Below, one piece after another: positions 46,849 through 57,259 of a stretch of 64,000 nt of DNA. The stretch covers positions 15,748,001-15,812,000 of the forward strand of contig OU612072.1 in the NCBI GenBank assembly GCA_914767715.1, read 5' to 3'. Within the stretch, counting starts at the first letter, position 1. Each line of letters opens with the position of its first letter. This DNA comes from Membranipora membranacea (taxonomy: Eukaryota > Bryozoa > Gymnolaemata > Cheilostomatida > Membraniporidae). Below the pieces are notes generated by a model. It had not been told where the DNA came from. It ran no database searches and saw only the letters and a program-made list of their open reading frames with translations. The position numbers and the translations under genes are program-made.

Positions 46849-47975
46849 TGTTCTTGATTTTCTTTATTACTACACCCGTTTTGTGATTAGTTTGGTAACT
46901 TAGGCACGAGGTTTAATAAATCCACCAGAACAAGAAAGCTTCAGTGTCTATTCAAGCACACTGACCGAGTTGCCTATCCCTTACGCAACTCAAACCGGCT
47001 TATACGAAGCCCAATTGATGATCCAGTGAGTATTGGCTCTCACCTCAACAATTGCAGTTACTCAGAAATGAGTTGTATAAGGCGTTGAGCCCCCTTACTC
47101 ACTGCAGAGAACCAAATACCTATACTGCAATAAATATAGTCAATCCGCCAATAATATTGCCACTTGGGAAGATGTGAATAACTATGTTGTAGATTATATG
47201 CATTGAGCCAGGCCTACAACAATAGTGAAACTCCTGAGAAAGGAAAAGCTATGATGTAAATTAAAGGCATTGAAGCCAGGCTTACAACTATAGTCAAACC
47301 TCTGCGACTGCGAAGAATGGAAAAGCTATGATGTAAATTATAGGCATTGGAGCCAGGCTTACAACTATAGTCAACCACCCTTTGTGCTCAACGGAGTAAT
47401 TACCAGTGGAATTATCCTGCAAGCCACCACTCTAACAATTATAGGCACTAGACCAGGCTGTTAATAGTGATATACCAAGATAAAAGACACTGAATTATAG
47501 ACACTAGGTCAGGCTCAGTCCTCAATGTTACTTGGGACAATTTAGTTATATAAACAACTTATTATGTTAACAACAGTTTATTGCTCTCACAATTCAACCA
47601 TCCACAATGAAGTCTGATAACTAAATCATCATGCACAAAGCCTTTAATAGGCGCATTGGAAAAACTGTCCTAAATTCACTTGAAACTGTCCTAAATGCAC
47701 TTGAGTTTACTATAGCCTACTAATTCATAAAAGCATAATACATTATGGGCATTGAAATAAAATCAATATATCACAGGCTATCATTTACAATGTGACAAGT
47801 ACTTTTCTGCATGTTCCTCCACTTATACGCATGTTACTTATAAACAACAAGTTGATCAGAAAACATTCACATTAATAGGCTATTTTTAGCGAGTCATTAT
47901 TTATCATTAGTAGTAAAAAGTAAACAAGGAATATTTTAGATTTAGAGCAACAGAAGCTGAGGCATTTCCATATCA
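46849..47975. mobile_element. Solo-LTR-like insertion inside R4
   Basis: The 1127-bp segment interrupts homology to R5 precisely. It begins TGTTCTTGATT and ends CCATATCA, that is TG...CA, and is flanked by TTCC on both sides (46845-46848 and 47976-47979). No coding frame is present. The interior has three related blocks with AGGCTTACAACTATAGTCAA or close variants (47200-47370). A solo LTR is the simplest reading; a 4-base flank is short, so another insertion type is possible. Confidence 0.45.
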
Positions 47976-48483
47976 TTCCTTTGGCCATCTACTTCACATA
48001 CAGAAAATGCAGATTTTACGGATGTCTGAAATTTAGAATAGCACCAGAAGTCAGCCAATCAGGTGGTGAGAGCTCAACTAGAGCAAACTCAAACGTCAGC
48101 TCAGCTGCACAAGGGAGGTAATTTCACTCCTCATCTACTGAAAGGATTTTCCATCGTGAAGAGAAGGTATGAGCAGATAATCCGTGATTACATTAGTTTG
48201 TTAGTGAACGGTGGAGGGGGGGGGGGTGATTGGTATAGAAGAGAGTTCAAGTTTATTTAAGACAATGGTAGCCTTCTATGTAATTACGAAACAGCAATGA
48301 ATATATTCTGCGTCTATCTGTTTGGAGATTCATTACGTTAACGGGTTGATACACTATAACATGGAGATTTGAGGTAACTTCTTGAACTCAAACTCAACTC
48401 AAACTCTATAAAAAGGCTTGGGCATACATTACGTTGAGGTTAAATTCACTATATACATAGCCTATATAGAATATATCATGATG

Positions 48484-48709
48484 CAGGGCCATAGTTTAGA
48501 AAAATGGCAGAGGAGGCAATAATCTGGAGCAGGTCCAAAACATCGCAAGGAGGGATGCTTCAACCTCCCAAAGCGATCTAGGTTATATAAATAGCAAAAA
48601 GAAATCCCGAAGGAGTTGTTAATGACATGGATGATTCAATTAATATGTTTGAAGGCCACCTTTCTAGGGGAGGCAGCGCCTCCCTGCCTCCCCTAAATCT
48701 ATGGACCTG
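48484..48709 (-). mobile_element. hAT-like MITE, copy 4
   Basis: Opposite orientation to the other copies: begins CAGGGCCATAGTTTAGAAA and ends CTATGGACCTG, with an internal CTAGGGGAGGCAGCGCCTCC block. It lies in the R4 intron. Confidence 0.6.
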
Positions 48710-49485
48710 TGATGTATAAGTGCTGTAGTATTTCCAGGTCACTTTACAGCCTCAAACAAATAAAGATTATTTCTATTTCAAGAGCTTGTAACTCCAATTT
48801 ATTAATTTAAATTTACCAAAAAAGTGATATCACGGTCATGATAGAGTACCTCAGTCATTATAAGCTCAATAGATTGAAACCATGGTTGCCCTTTAAAGGT
48901 TCGCGATTTCCTTCCATTGGCCGTTTAACATGAAAGTTATCTAATTACAGGAGGAGATGGATACAATCGTGACTCTCTATCTTCAGTTTGCCTTATGGGT
49001 ACCTTGGATACTTGTAACAGCTTCAAAAGGCATTCTGGTTGAGTCGCTAGTTTACCACTCTATATCAGTCCCCAACCTGATGACTCCGTGTGTCTTCATA
49101 GCGTTCAATTCAGCATTAAAAGAGCTATTCTTACATCAAACTACAAATTTATTATGGATTTATCAAACCAAGGAAAATCGTACCAAGCACAGATGAGGGT
49201 GAGGTAGAAAATCAAATTGTTGTGAAGCCTAAAGTAGCTGAGGATAGGTCGATTCCGCGTGTGTTTCTCTTAGCAACATTGAGAGACATTTCAACACTTT
49301 ATAAATCTGAGAGCAAGACACTACTGGCTGTGACACCCTTGGAATTGATGAAGGATATCTCAAGACTTTCAAATAATAAATCGAGGAGTGCAGAAAGAGC
49401 TAAGAGACTATCCAGGGGGGAAGTTGGTATAACTACTCCTGCACGCAAATCCAGAGGATATAATGAAATGATTCAAATTGCTTAG

Positions 49486-50955
49486 ACGCTGGGTTGATAT
49501 AAGTTCACTAACAGAAAAGCTATTATCTTGGTTTTCTTCACATGCGTTTTGATAGTAGTGTTTTACAATATAATGATGTCAGATCGTAAAGTTTTGATCA
49601 TCACATATTCACTTGCAGAGTTCAGATTGGTTCAATGTCAAAAATGTTGTTTCTTGGCACTCAGATCTTGTTTATTGCTGAACTACCACCTAGGGCAAAT
49701 GCCCAAGGCAACACTAACGGTAATGATGATGAACCCAGATAGTAGTTGGGGCGACAACTGGTAACTGATAACTGAACTGAACTGGTTACTGTACAACATG
49801 TTCACTCATGAGGAGAGCTAGATCACTCATATGATCATTATATTACTCATGTAGTTACCCCAAAGGCTGGCGGCTAGTAGAGAGGACACTTCACAGACAT
49901 CTTGTACTGCGAGGATCATGCTTGATCAAATCAGATATTTGTAACTGTGATTTGAAGGGAGCCTGTTCTAATGATTGTGTCACATACACTGTATTTGACA
50001 CGCCTAGGTGCATGACTCGACATGAACTTAGGCGTTGTATATTGCACTGTCATGGTTGCCATGGTCCTAATCCGATTAATTGTTATACTCTTCCACTTTA
50101 ACTTTCATTTTTTGCACATTTAATTACCATCTAAATGCGAGGTTGGCCATCAAAATAATGACGTATCATCCCACCCTTTTCTATTTTTACAACCGATTTA
50201 TACTGCTCAGTATAAAGGACAGTGGATTTTGCTCTGTAGGATCAGTTACATGTGTGCAGTTACAAATTGCAGTCACAACTTGCAGTTACCAGTTGCCTGG
50301 GGCTTTTGACCCAGGATGTAGTTCAGCAATAAAATATCAAACTGCCAATGAACTACATTGATTATTACACATGACAAAGTAATCTGATATGCACACTGCT
50401 CTGACAATTGTAACAAGTTGTGTCAGATTGGTCATGTTAAACCCCTAGTCTCAGATATAACACCATCAAGGTAGAGACACTGGGGTCAATAAATACCGTC
50501 GTTCCATACACTGAGGACACTGTGGATACTACAGAGAACAAAACAAACACATATTGCTATCAATCTTACACCAATGCCAGCACAATGAAAAAGCAGTAAA
50601 AAATTCGGACGCCATTTGGCATGGCACCCATCATGCAATTTTTGGGGATACCCAAAAAGGCAAACTCCAGGAGACATGAAAGTTTGAACCAGTATCTCTC
50701 TGAAATTCCATGTAAGTTTTGCAATATTAGTAGCCTGACCTTAGATTTTAATATTTGTTTCAGTCGACCTCTCCTTGACCTGAATTGAAAGGCTTTTGTC
50801 TTAATGTGCAGTTTTTTCGAGGGGCCTCTCACTAAATATAATAAACCAGCCTGGTGGCTGCAGCATGCAACAGGCAAGGTAGGTAAACAAGTGCTCTTTA
50901 AGTCCTTTTTTGAAACATTCACAGTGCTATACACGATGTTGCTATATCATAAAAT
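49486..50955. other. Intergenic, nothing recognised
   Basis: Between the 3' ends of R4 and R5. Several open frames of 60-120 codons exist but none has splice support, domain motifs or similarity to neighbours. Confidence 0.45.
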
Positions 50956-51200
50956 TGCTACTCGGCCTATTGGCTAAAACCAAAGTGTCACTGCCCATGA
51001 GCAATTAGTGCCTGTTTCAGTTTCTGGCAGCTTGCTGCACACTAACGATTAGGAGGTCCCTCATGGCCTCAGCTCTAGGATGCATTCTAGTTTACGGGAA
51101 TGTATCATGCTATCGGTACAAGGACTTTGGGCAACTTGCGTCCCTCTATAGGGTCAGCTCACCCTCTGCTTTGTTATAAACAGGGTTTTATCAAAACATG
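50956..51200 (+). mobile_element. U2 snRNA-headed SINE-like element, copy 2
   Basis: Head CTACTCGGCCTATTGGCTAA then AACCAAAGTGTCACTGCC; body CGATTAGGAGGTCCCTCATG; end AGCTCACCCTCTGC then TTATAAACAGGG. No clear flanking duplication was found. Confidence 0.6.
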
Positions 51201-51359
51201 ATAGGGGTACATGGTAGTTATTTCTCTTTTCAACAGGGTAAGATAACCCTGTCATGAAAAATAATTTGATAATTGAAGGCTCAAAAGTCTACGTTTTTGT
51301 ATGTTGTATGTGATAACGAAAACAACCCTGTCAAGCCATAATGAAGGCCTATATCAAAA

Positions 51360-51495
51360 TTTCCCACTGCAGTCCATCGACTACCGGGGTTTGGGTTGCC
51401 CCCAGGCGTGCTCCGACCTGCCTGCAAACAGAGAGCAAACTGGCTCAGATATTGTTGCCACTAAGGCACTAATATTTCGCCGCCTATGCTATTGG
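51360..51495 (+). mobile_element. SINE family 2, headless fragment
   Basis: Carries CAGGCGTGCTCCGACCTGCC and AGAGAGCAAACTGGCTCAGA, matching the bodies of the elements at 31795 and 37262. The tRNA-like head is missing. Confidence 0.5.
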
Positions 51496-51637
51496 CTATT
51501 GGCATTATCATTTAATCATTTAATCAACTGATATCAATCAATATCGTTATAATTGTGTAAAACTTCAACTATCATAGTACATGGAAAGAAATTCAAGATA
51601 TAGCTATTCCGTTAGTGACCCAATATTTGCCCAATGT

Positions 51638-53578
51638 CTAGGCCATTCGAATCATTTCACTATTTCCTCTGGATTTGCGTGCGGGAGTAGTTATACCAAC
51701 TTCGCCCCTGGATAGTCTCTGATCTCTTTCCGCCTTCCTCGAGTTATAATTTGAAAGTCTTGTCATATCCTTCATCATTGACAAGGGTGTCACAGGTGGT
51801 ATTGACATACTCGCAGACTTATAAAGTGGTGAAATATCCTTCATCATTGCTAAGGGCATCACATTCGGAACTGGCTTAGTCTCAGCTTCTATGGGCTTCA
51901 GAGCGATTTGGTTTTCTACCTGCTCTTCATCTATGCTTAGTACACCTTCCCTTGGATTGATAAATCCATAATAAAACTGTCTAATGTGATGTAAGAATTG
52001 CTCTTTCAATGGAGGGTTGAACGCGATGAAGACACACGGGTTCATCAGGTTGAGGACTGATATAAAGTGGTATACTAGCGACTCAACCGGAATGCTTTGC
52101 GAAGCCGTTACAAGAATCCAAGGAAGCCATAACGCAAACTGAAGATAGAGAGTCACGATTGTATCTATCTCTTCCTGTAAATAGAAAAATTTCAGACCAA
52201 GTTGTCAGTGGAGAGAACTATCATAATAAACAGCCTTCGAGATTGCTAATTATATCATAATATATTTTGGATGTTAAAGGAAATTTGACCTAAAGATGAG
52301 AGATGAGAGATGTTATAGTAAATTTGACCTAAAGTATGCCCAGTTCTTGTTGTAGAGTTTAACTTCCAAAAGTTACCTCAAATCCCCGATCCCCATTGAA
52401 AATCCTAATGCTACATGAATATATGTTCGAGATATGCATGTAAAAGTGTTTCTCCCTGCCAATGTAATGTACCTCCAAACAAATGGACGCAGAATTGTAG
52501 TATATTTATTGCTGTTTCCTAATTACACAACAGGCAATCATTGTCTTAAGTAAACATAAACTCTCTTCTCCATCAATCACCTCCCCCTTCACCTATAGTA
52601 GGTCTTCCAAATATAATCCAAAAGTCACTCAACTTAAGCTATAACACGCCCACGCATAATATAGTATACAAATCATGATATATTATATGCTCATACCTTC
52701 TCTTCTCGACGGAATATCCTTTCAGTGGAAGAGGTGTTGGATTGTTTTCCTTTCCCAGCTGAACTTCTGTTTGAATTCATTCTAGTTGAGCTCGCAACAC
52801 CTGATTGACTGACTTCTGGCGCTATTCTAAATTTCCGACATCCGTAAAATCTACATTTTCTGTATGTGAAGTATATTGCCAAAGGTACTGGTAGCGTGAC
52901 TATCAGGAACCCCAATGGAATGATAATTATAAAAAATATCTTCATGAATGTGTTTAACGCCCCGAAGCCTGCTATTAAGCTAGATATAGAATGCGGTTCG
53001 ATCGCACAGGTGAACTTGTTTGGATCCCAAGCAAAATACAAATGCTCCCCAGCAGCTCCTGATCGTCCTGATATTGCATAAAACAATGTCATGACTATTA
53101 TTGAAACCACTTTTGATTTTGTGTAGATATTTTGTATCCGTTTGGTGTCCTCGCGATGGGCTGTTATTATTATTAATACCGCTAGGATACCGATGCTGCT
53201 AATTGTCCAGGCCCTGACAAAGCCGGAGCTGGCACGTAACATGCCTACTGTAGAGCATGTTGTTTTGAGTACCAGTCCATTTCTGATTGCTGACAGATTA
53301 ACAATATTGCTAGTTAAAGTCATCAAGTCACATGCACAGATCATTGAAACAAATACAAACTTGTTGGTGCGCAGTTTTTGATCCTTGAAGACCGTGATTA
53401 AAATAAAAAGACTGATTGGAAGAGCTGCCACAGTGTTGATTATGAGTAAAGCGAAAATACAGAACACAACTCCGTCAGGCTGAATATGTGATATATCCTC
53501 ATACTGGTATATATACTGGTAATCATCATCGATCGAAGAGTTGAAAGGTTGTCGGTAAAAGTAGTTCTCCCCAATCAT
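51638..53578 (-). CDS. 7TM receptor R5
   Basis: Exon 1 is 52697-53578 (donor GAGAAG/GTATGA) and exon 2 is 51638-52174 (acceptor TATTTACAG), phase 0; 472 residues. It is the only receptor here on the minus strand. N-terminus MIGENYFYRQPFNSS then DDDYQYIYQYED. TM1 has AALPISLFILI, TM2 CDLMTLTSN, and the TM3 Cys is in LVLKTTCS. ECL2 has YFAWDPNKFTC. No DRY (IIITAHREDTKR). TM6 has LQFALWLPWIL and TM7 LMNPCVFIAFNPP, closer to NPxxY than R3. The tail has two copies of an MMKD motif (PLAMMKDISPLYKS and PLSMMKDMTRLSNY) and ends RLSRGEVGITTPARKSRG. It is the intact partner of pseudogene R4. Confidence 0.87.
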
Positions 53579-53625
53579 TATTGTTTGTATGCACTATGAT
53601 GGAAGCTATGTCCGACACCCTGACA
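53579..53625 (-). promoter_or_regulatory. Conserved 5' leader block of R5
   Basis: On the minus strand TGTCAGGGTGTCGGACATAG then CTTCCATCATAGTGC, ending at the ATG, as in R3 and R4. Confidence 0.5.
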
Positions 53626-53892
53626 GATAGTTATCAGATTGTTGACCTTCGGCTTATGCTTCCATTTAAAACAATCTCAACACCTCAATGTTTTGATTTT
53701 TTTTTGTTTTCATTGTATTGGATGCACCATACAGTGGTGCACATACCAATGCACAACACTAGGTGCCAATTCCTAGGGCTGATATGATAACATATCCATA
53801 TCTTAATTGACTTGACCCCCCTCACAAAATGATGCTTTTGTTCACCTGGTAAAGCAAATCGCAGTTTATGCATGTGTTGTTAATAAGACTGA

Positions 53893-54046
53893 AGAATGGG
53901 CTTGTGCCTAATAGGCGAGGCCGCAATATCTGCACCAGTTTTCTCTATGTTTGTAGGATGGTCAGAGCACACCTAGATGCTAACCTAAGTTAAGTAGTCA
54001 ATGAAATGCAATGGGATTTGTACCCACAACCCTTAACCTATCCGAT
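53893..54046 (-). mobile_element. SINE family 2
   Basis: On the minus strand it carries a GGTTGTGGGTACAAATCCC B-box-like block and a body with GTGTGCTCTGACCATCCTAC, a diverged member of the family at 31795 and 37262. Confidence 0.55.
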
Positions 54047-54048
54047 GA

Positions 54049-54306
54049 GGCTTTATAGTGTGCTTCTCGGCCTATTGCTTAGGATCAAAGTGTCACTGCC
54101 AAAGGGCGATTAGCGCCTGTTCGGTTTCTGGTAGTTTGCTGCACACTCACGATTAGGAGGTCCTCCATGCCCTCACCTCTAGGATGCATTCTAGTTTTCT
54201 AGGATGTTTCAGGCTTTCAGTACGAGGATTTCGGGCAACTTGCGTCCCTCTTTAGGGGCAGCCCACCCTCTGTTTTGTCATAAACAGGGCTTTATAGTGT
54301 GCTTCT
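54049..54306 (+). mobile_element. U2 snRNA-headed SINE-like element, copy 3
   Basis: Head GCTTCTCGGCCTATTGCTTA then GGATCAAAGTGTCACTGCC; 3' end AGCCCACCCTCTGTTTTGTC then ATAAACAGGG. A perfect 19-base direct repeat GGCTTTATAGTGTGCTTCT flanks it (54049-54067 and 54288-54306), a clear target-site duplication that overlaps the head by six bases. It sits directly behind a family 2 SINE. Confidence 0.75.
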
Positions 54307-54729
54307 TGATAGCTTGTAAACAATCCTAAAGTTTAATGCAAGTCTTCTTCACAGTTTTTCACACTCAGATTTGATTTAACTCAATAAAGAATACATGACT
54401 GAACAATAGTAAAGTCTTTTTTTTTATACAATTTTCACATCTTCAACAGCTGTGCTCAATACGTTCATAAATTTCCAAGAGTTGCCGTAGACTCAAAATT
54501 ACCTTTCCTATGACTTAAATTTTGTCAAGTCCAGGCCAAAAATTCCCAAAAAGACACACCCACAAAGAGTGTATGTCAAGCTTTACTCAGTTCACACAGC
54601 GATTTTCAACAATAGCTTGGAAATGACTACTAGTAGTAATTTCAATGTTGATAGTAGTTATATAGTGCTAATATAATAATAATAGTAGTAACTAGTAGTA
54701 ATATACTACTAGTAGTATATTGATTGATA
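54307..54729. other. R6 5' flank
   Basis: Ends in a TAGTAGTAATA-type trinucleotide repeat (54635-54720) that borders the start codon of R6. No other feature seen. Confidence 0.5.
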
Positions 54730-56717
54730 ATGACTTCTACTAGTAAGAACTACTTTTATCATGAACCGTTAAATTCATCAATTGATGAGGATTATTTCTA
54801 CATCTACGTCTATAAGGATCCAGCACATCATTACATTCCGGACACCATCGTTTTCTTTCTCTTTGCTGTACTCATCATCAACACAATCACAGCGATTCCA
54901 GCAAACCTCTTTGTTCTTATTTCAATTTGGAAGGATAAAGACCTACGCACCAACAAGTTTGCTTTCCTTTCGATTGTAACTGCCGGTGATTTGGTGAATG
55001 CATTGACAAACAATATTGTGTCACTTGCAGCACTCCGACAGGGATTAATCCTTAAGTCTGCCTGCAAAGTTGGTGCCGTGTTCAATCTTACATCACTTCT
55101 ACTCAGAATGGGTGGCATAGGATGTCTTGGCAGTCTGGCAATTATAAGGTCGAGAACATTGATGCGAGGAAACACCCAACATATTCAGAAACTCTTCACT
55201 AAGATATGCATAGCTGCCATGATAACAGTGGTTGTTTTCTTTGGGTGTGTTGGAAGTTCAGGATTGGTTGGTACTTTCTTTACATGGGATGGAAATGTCT
55301 TTTCATGCGCAGCCCGGCCAAATACACTTATCCTGCTCGTACAAAGATTCGGCGATCACAACGCACTGACGAGACTTTTCACTTTTGTGATGGTACCTTA
55401 CGGATTGTCAATTTTCATACAGACAATCGTGGTAACAGTGTACTTGACCTATGAGAAAATCAGATTCTATGTATGTCTTAAGCCCAAAATATCACCATCT
55501 AACCTTTCTGCAGGTGCAGGATCCTCGCATAGAGTAGAGACAAGGCGTGGATCTTTACTAGATGGGAGCGGAGCTTTGACGACAAATATGGTATTTCTAC
55601 AAGAAGAGAAAGCAAGTAGTATTTATTCAAATACCTCACACAATTTTAGTAGCTTAGTGTTTTGCTAACTACCTATTTACTGTGAAGAACAGGTAAATAA
55701 CTGGTCTTGTGGATCAAATTGATGGTGTTAGCTTGTCTGAGAGCCAGCCCCTTGGAGTCCCTCAGCCATTTATACTGCCCAATAGGTGTAAATGTTACCT
55801 TGAATTCAAATAGTTTGACTAGTTAAGATAGATATCTATCCACTTTAATTTTACCGCTCAAAATAGTACATGGTGACATGGCTATGGAAAAGGGTAAAAT
55901 CAAAAATGTATTTGAAAAATGTCTTTGATAAAAGAAGGGAGATCAAGAAACTCAAACAAAATGTTTGTAAAACGTTGTGTTCCTCAGGCTCTCTGGTCTG
56001 TGACCCCTTATCAAAGTGTCAGTCAACCTGGCAGTGTGACGATGTTGACTCTGTCGAGATGGCACGAGGTTGGATAGGCGTTGGTTAGGGTCATTGGTAT
56101 TTTTGGAGACTTGACGTTACATGTACAAAATTTTTAGCTAGCTGAGGTAGAGTAAATGTAAGCTGGCTCACATATTAGCTAGATGCAAAATTGGGAACTT
56201 TTCAAGCTGCTACTACTTGATGTTGTGTTGTGTTATCACATAAAATCTCCTGTACAATATCATAGACTCATAAAGACAATGTCTGATGTATTTACAGGAG
56301 CAGATGGATGTATATGTCTGTATCTGTCTGCAGTGCAGCTCTTTGGTGCCAATGTTAGCTTCGGCAAAACTTGACCACCCTAAAGTTCAATCAATTATAT
56401 TTCATATGACTCTGCTACTCACTACAATCAACCCGCTGGTGTTCATATCTCTAAATCCTCAACTCAGTGGAAAATTCCGCGAAATGCGTCTCATCTTGAA
56501 ACAGACAGTATTTGGAACCTCGGCAAGCAAACCTTCAAAGAAAGGTGAACAAGATCAGAACCAGAAAAAAAGCTATGCCAATACCCTGGCCAAAATAAAG
56601 AGTGCTGACAGAACTCTACAGACTGTGACAGATGGTATGATGACTCCGATTATTAAGAATGAACCCACATCACCAAGAGAGTACCTGTCACCCCTTGTTA
56701 CATTGGATAAACTTTGA
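54730..56717 (+). CDS. 7TM receptor R6 with a candidate GC-AG intron
   Basis: Exon 1 (54730-55611) reads through TM5 and loop 3 to FLQEEK; exon 2 (56298-56717) starts EQMDVYVCICLQ after TTTACAG. The phase-0 joint, placed as in R3 and R5, requires a GCAAGT donor at 55612, the usual hexamer of GC-AG introns; no GT donor lies at that point. Joined length is 433 residues. Without splicing the frame stops at 55668, before TM6. N-terminus KNYFYHEPLNSS then EDYFYIYVYKD. TM1 has AIPANLFVLISIW, TM2 GDLVNALTNN, and the TM3 Cys is in LILKSACK. ECL2 has FFTWDGNVFSC. No DRY (IIRSRTLMRGN). TM7 has TTINPLVFISLNP. AATAAA follows the stop by about 80 bases. Confidence 0.8.
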
Positions 56718-57259
56718 ATTAGAATTATCATTGTGGTAAACTGATTGAGAATTAAATAGAGGCCTCATTTGTGTTTTTCTCCGATGGAATACATCTAATA
56801 AAATTTTGATGTCAGATCTGAGGTATTTGTGATGGGACAACGAGAATTTGACATTAAGTACACAGTTCTGTGGTTGTATACATACACCTTCTGATCATTT
56901 GGATTTCATAAATCGCACACACTACACACTCTGCTCATTTATAATCAAGATCATTACACATGTTTAGATGATAAAAGAGTTTATGAAAGTGTTATAATTG
57001 TATGATCTAATTCTTTGTAAATTTTCAGTAGAGCAAATAGTTTGAAAATAAAAAATAACTTCAACACAATGAGAGATTCCCAGTGAGTGTCTATACAGAG
57101 TCAACTCCAAAGTGAAGATGAATCCTGATCCCTTACTCAATGATAATAATGGTATATTATCATACATGACGTGAATTGGTTAGTTGTTCATTTCTATCAT
57201 AGTCCTAGTGCGACAACTAGCTTGTAAGTCTTTAATATTTTACTCATGCTGTATTTGAA
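56718..57259. other. R6-R7 intergenic
   Basis: A possible polyadenylation signal AATAAAATT at about 56797; nothing else supported. Confidence 0.45.

Larger units (their letters stand above)
46171..49485 (+). pseudogene. 7TM receptor R4 pseudogene, disrupted copy of R5
   Basis: Exon 1 similarity to R5 runs from the ATG to the TM5 region (46171-46848), is broken by a 1.1-kb insertion, and resumes at 47976-48167 (FTYRKCRFYGC-like loop 3). Exon 2 is 48951-49485. Disruptions are visible: a one-base loss just after the start codon, partly compensated near 46255, a frame change near 46820 before the insertion, and a frame change plus stop near 49196 in the tail. Retained features include LVTALTSNVV (TM2), LKATCSTVG (TM3 Cys), YFAWDPHKFTC (ECL2), ALWVPWIL (TM6) and LMTPCVFIAFNS (TM7). 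It cannot make a full receptor. Together with R5 it forms an inverted duplicate pair. Confidence 0.8.

Noticed and set aside
50566-50934. 122-codon minus-strand frame
   Set aside because: No motifs or splice support; it lies in non-coding DNA between R4 and R5.
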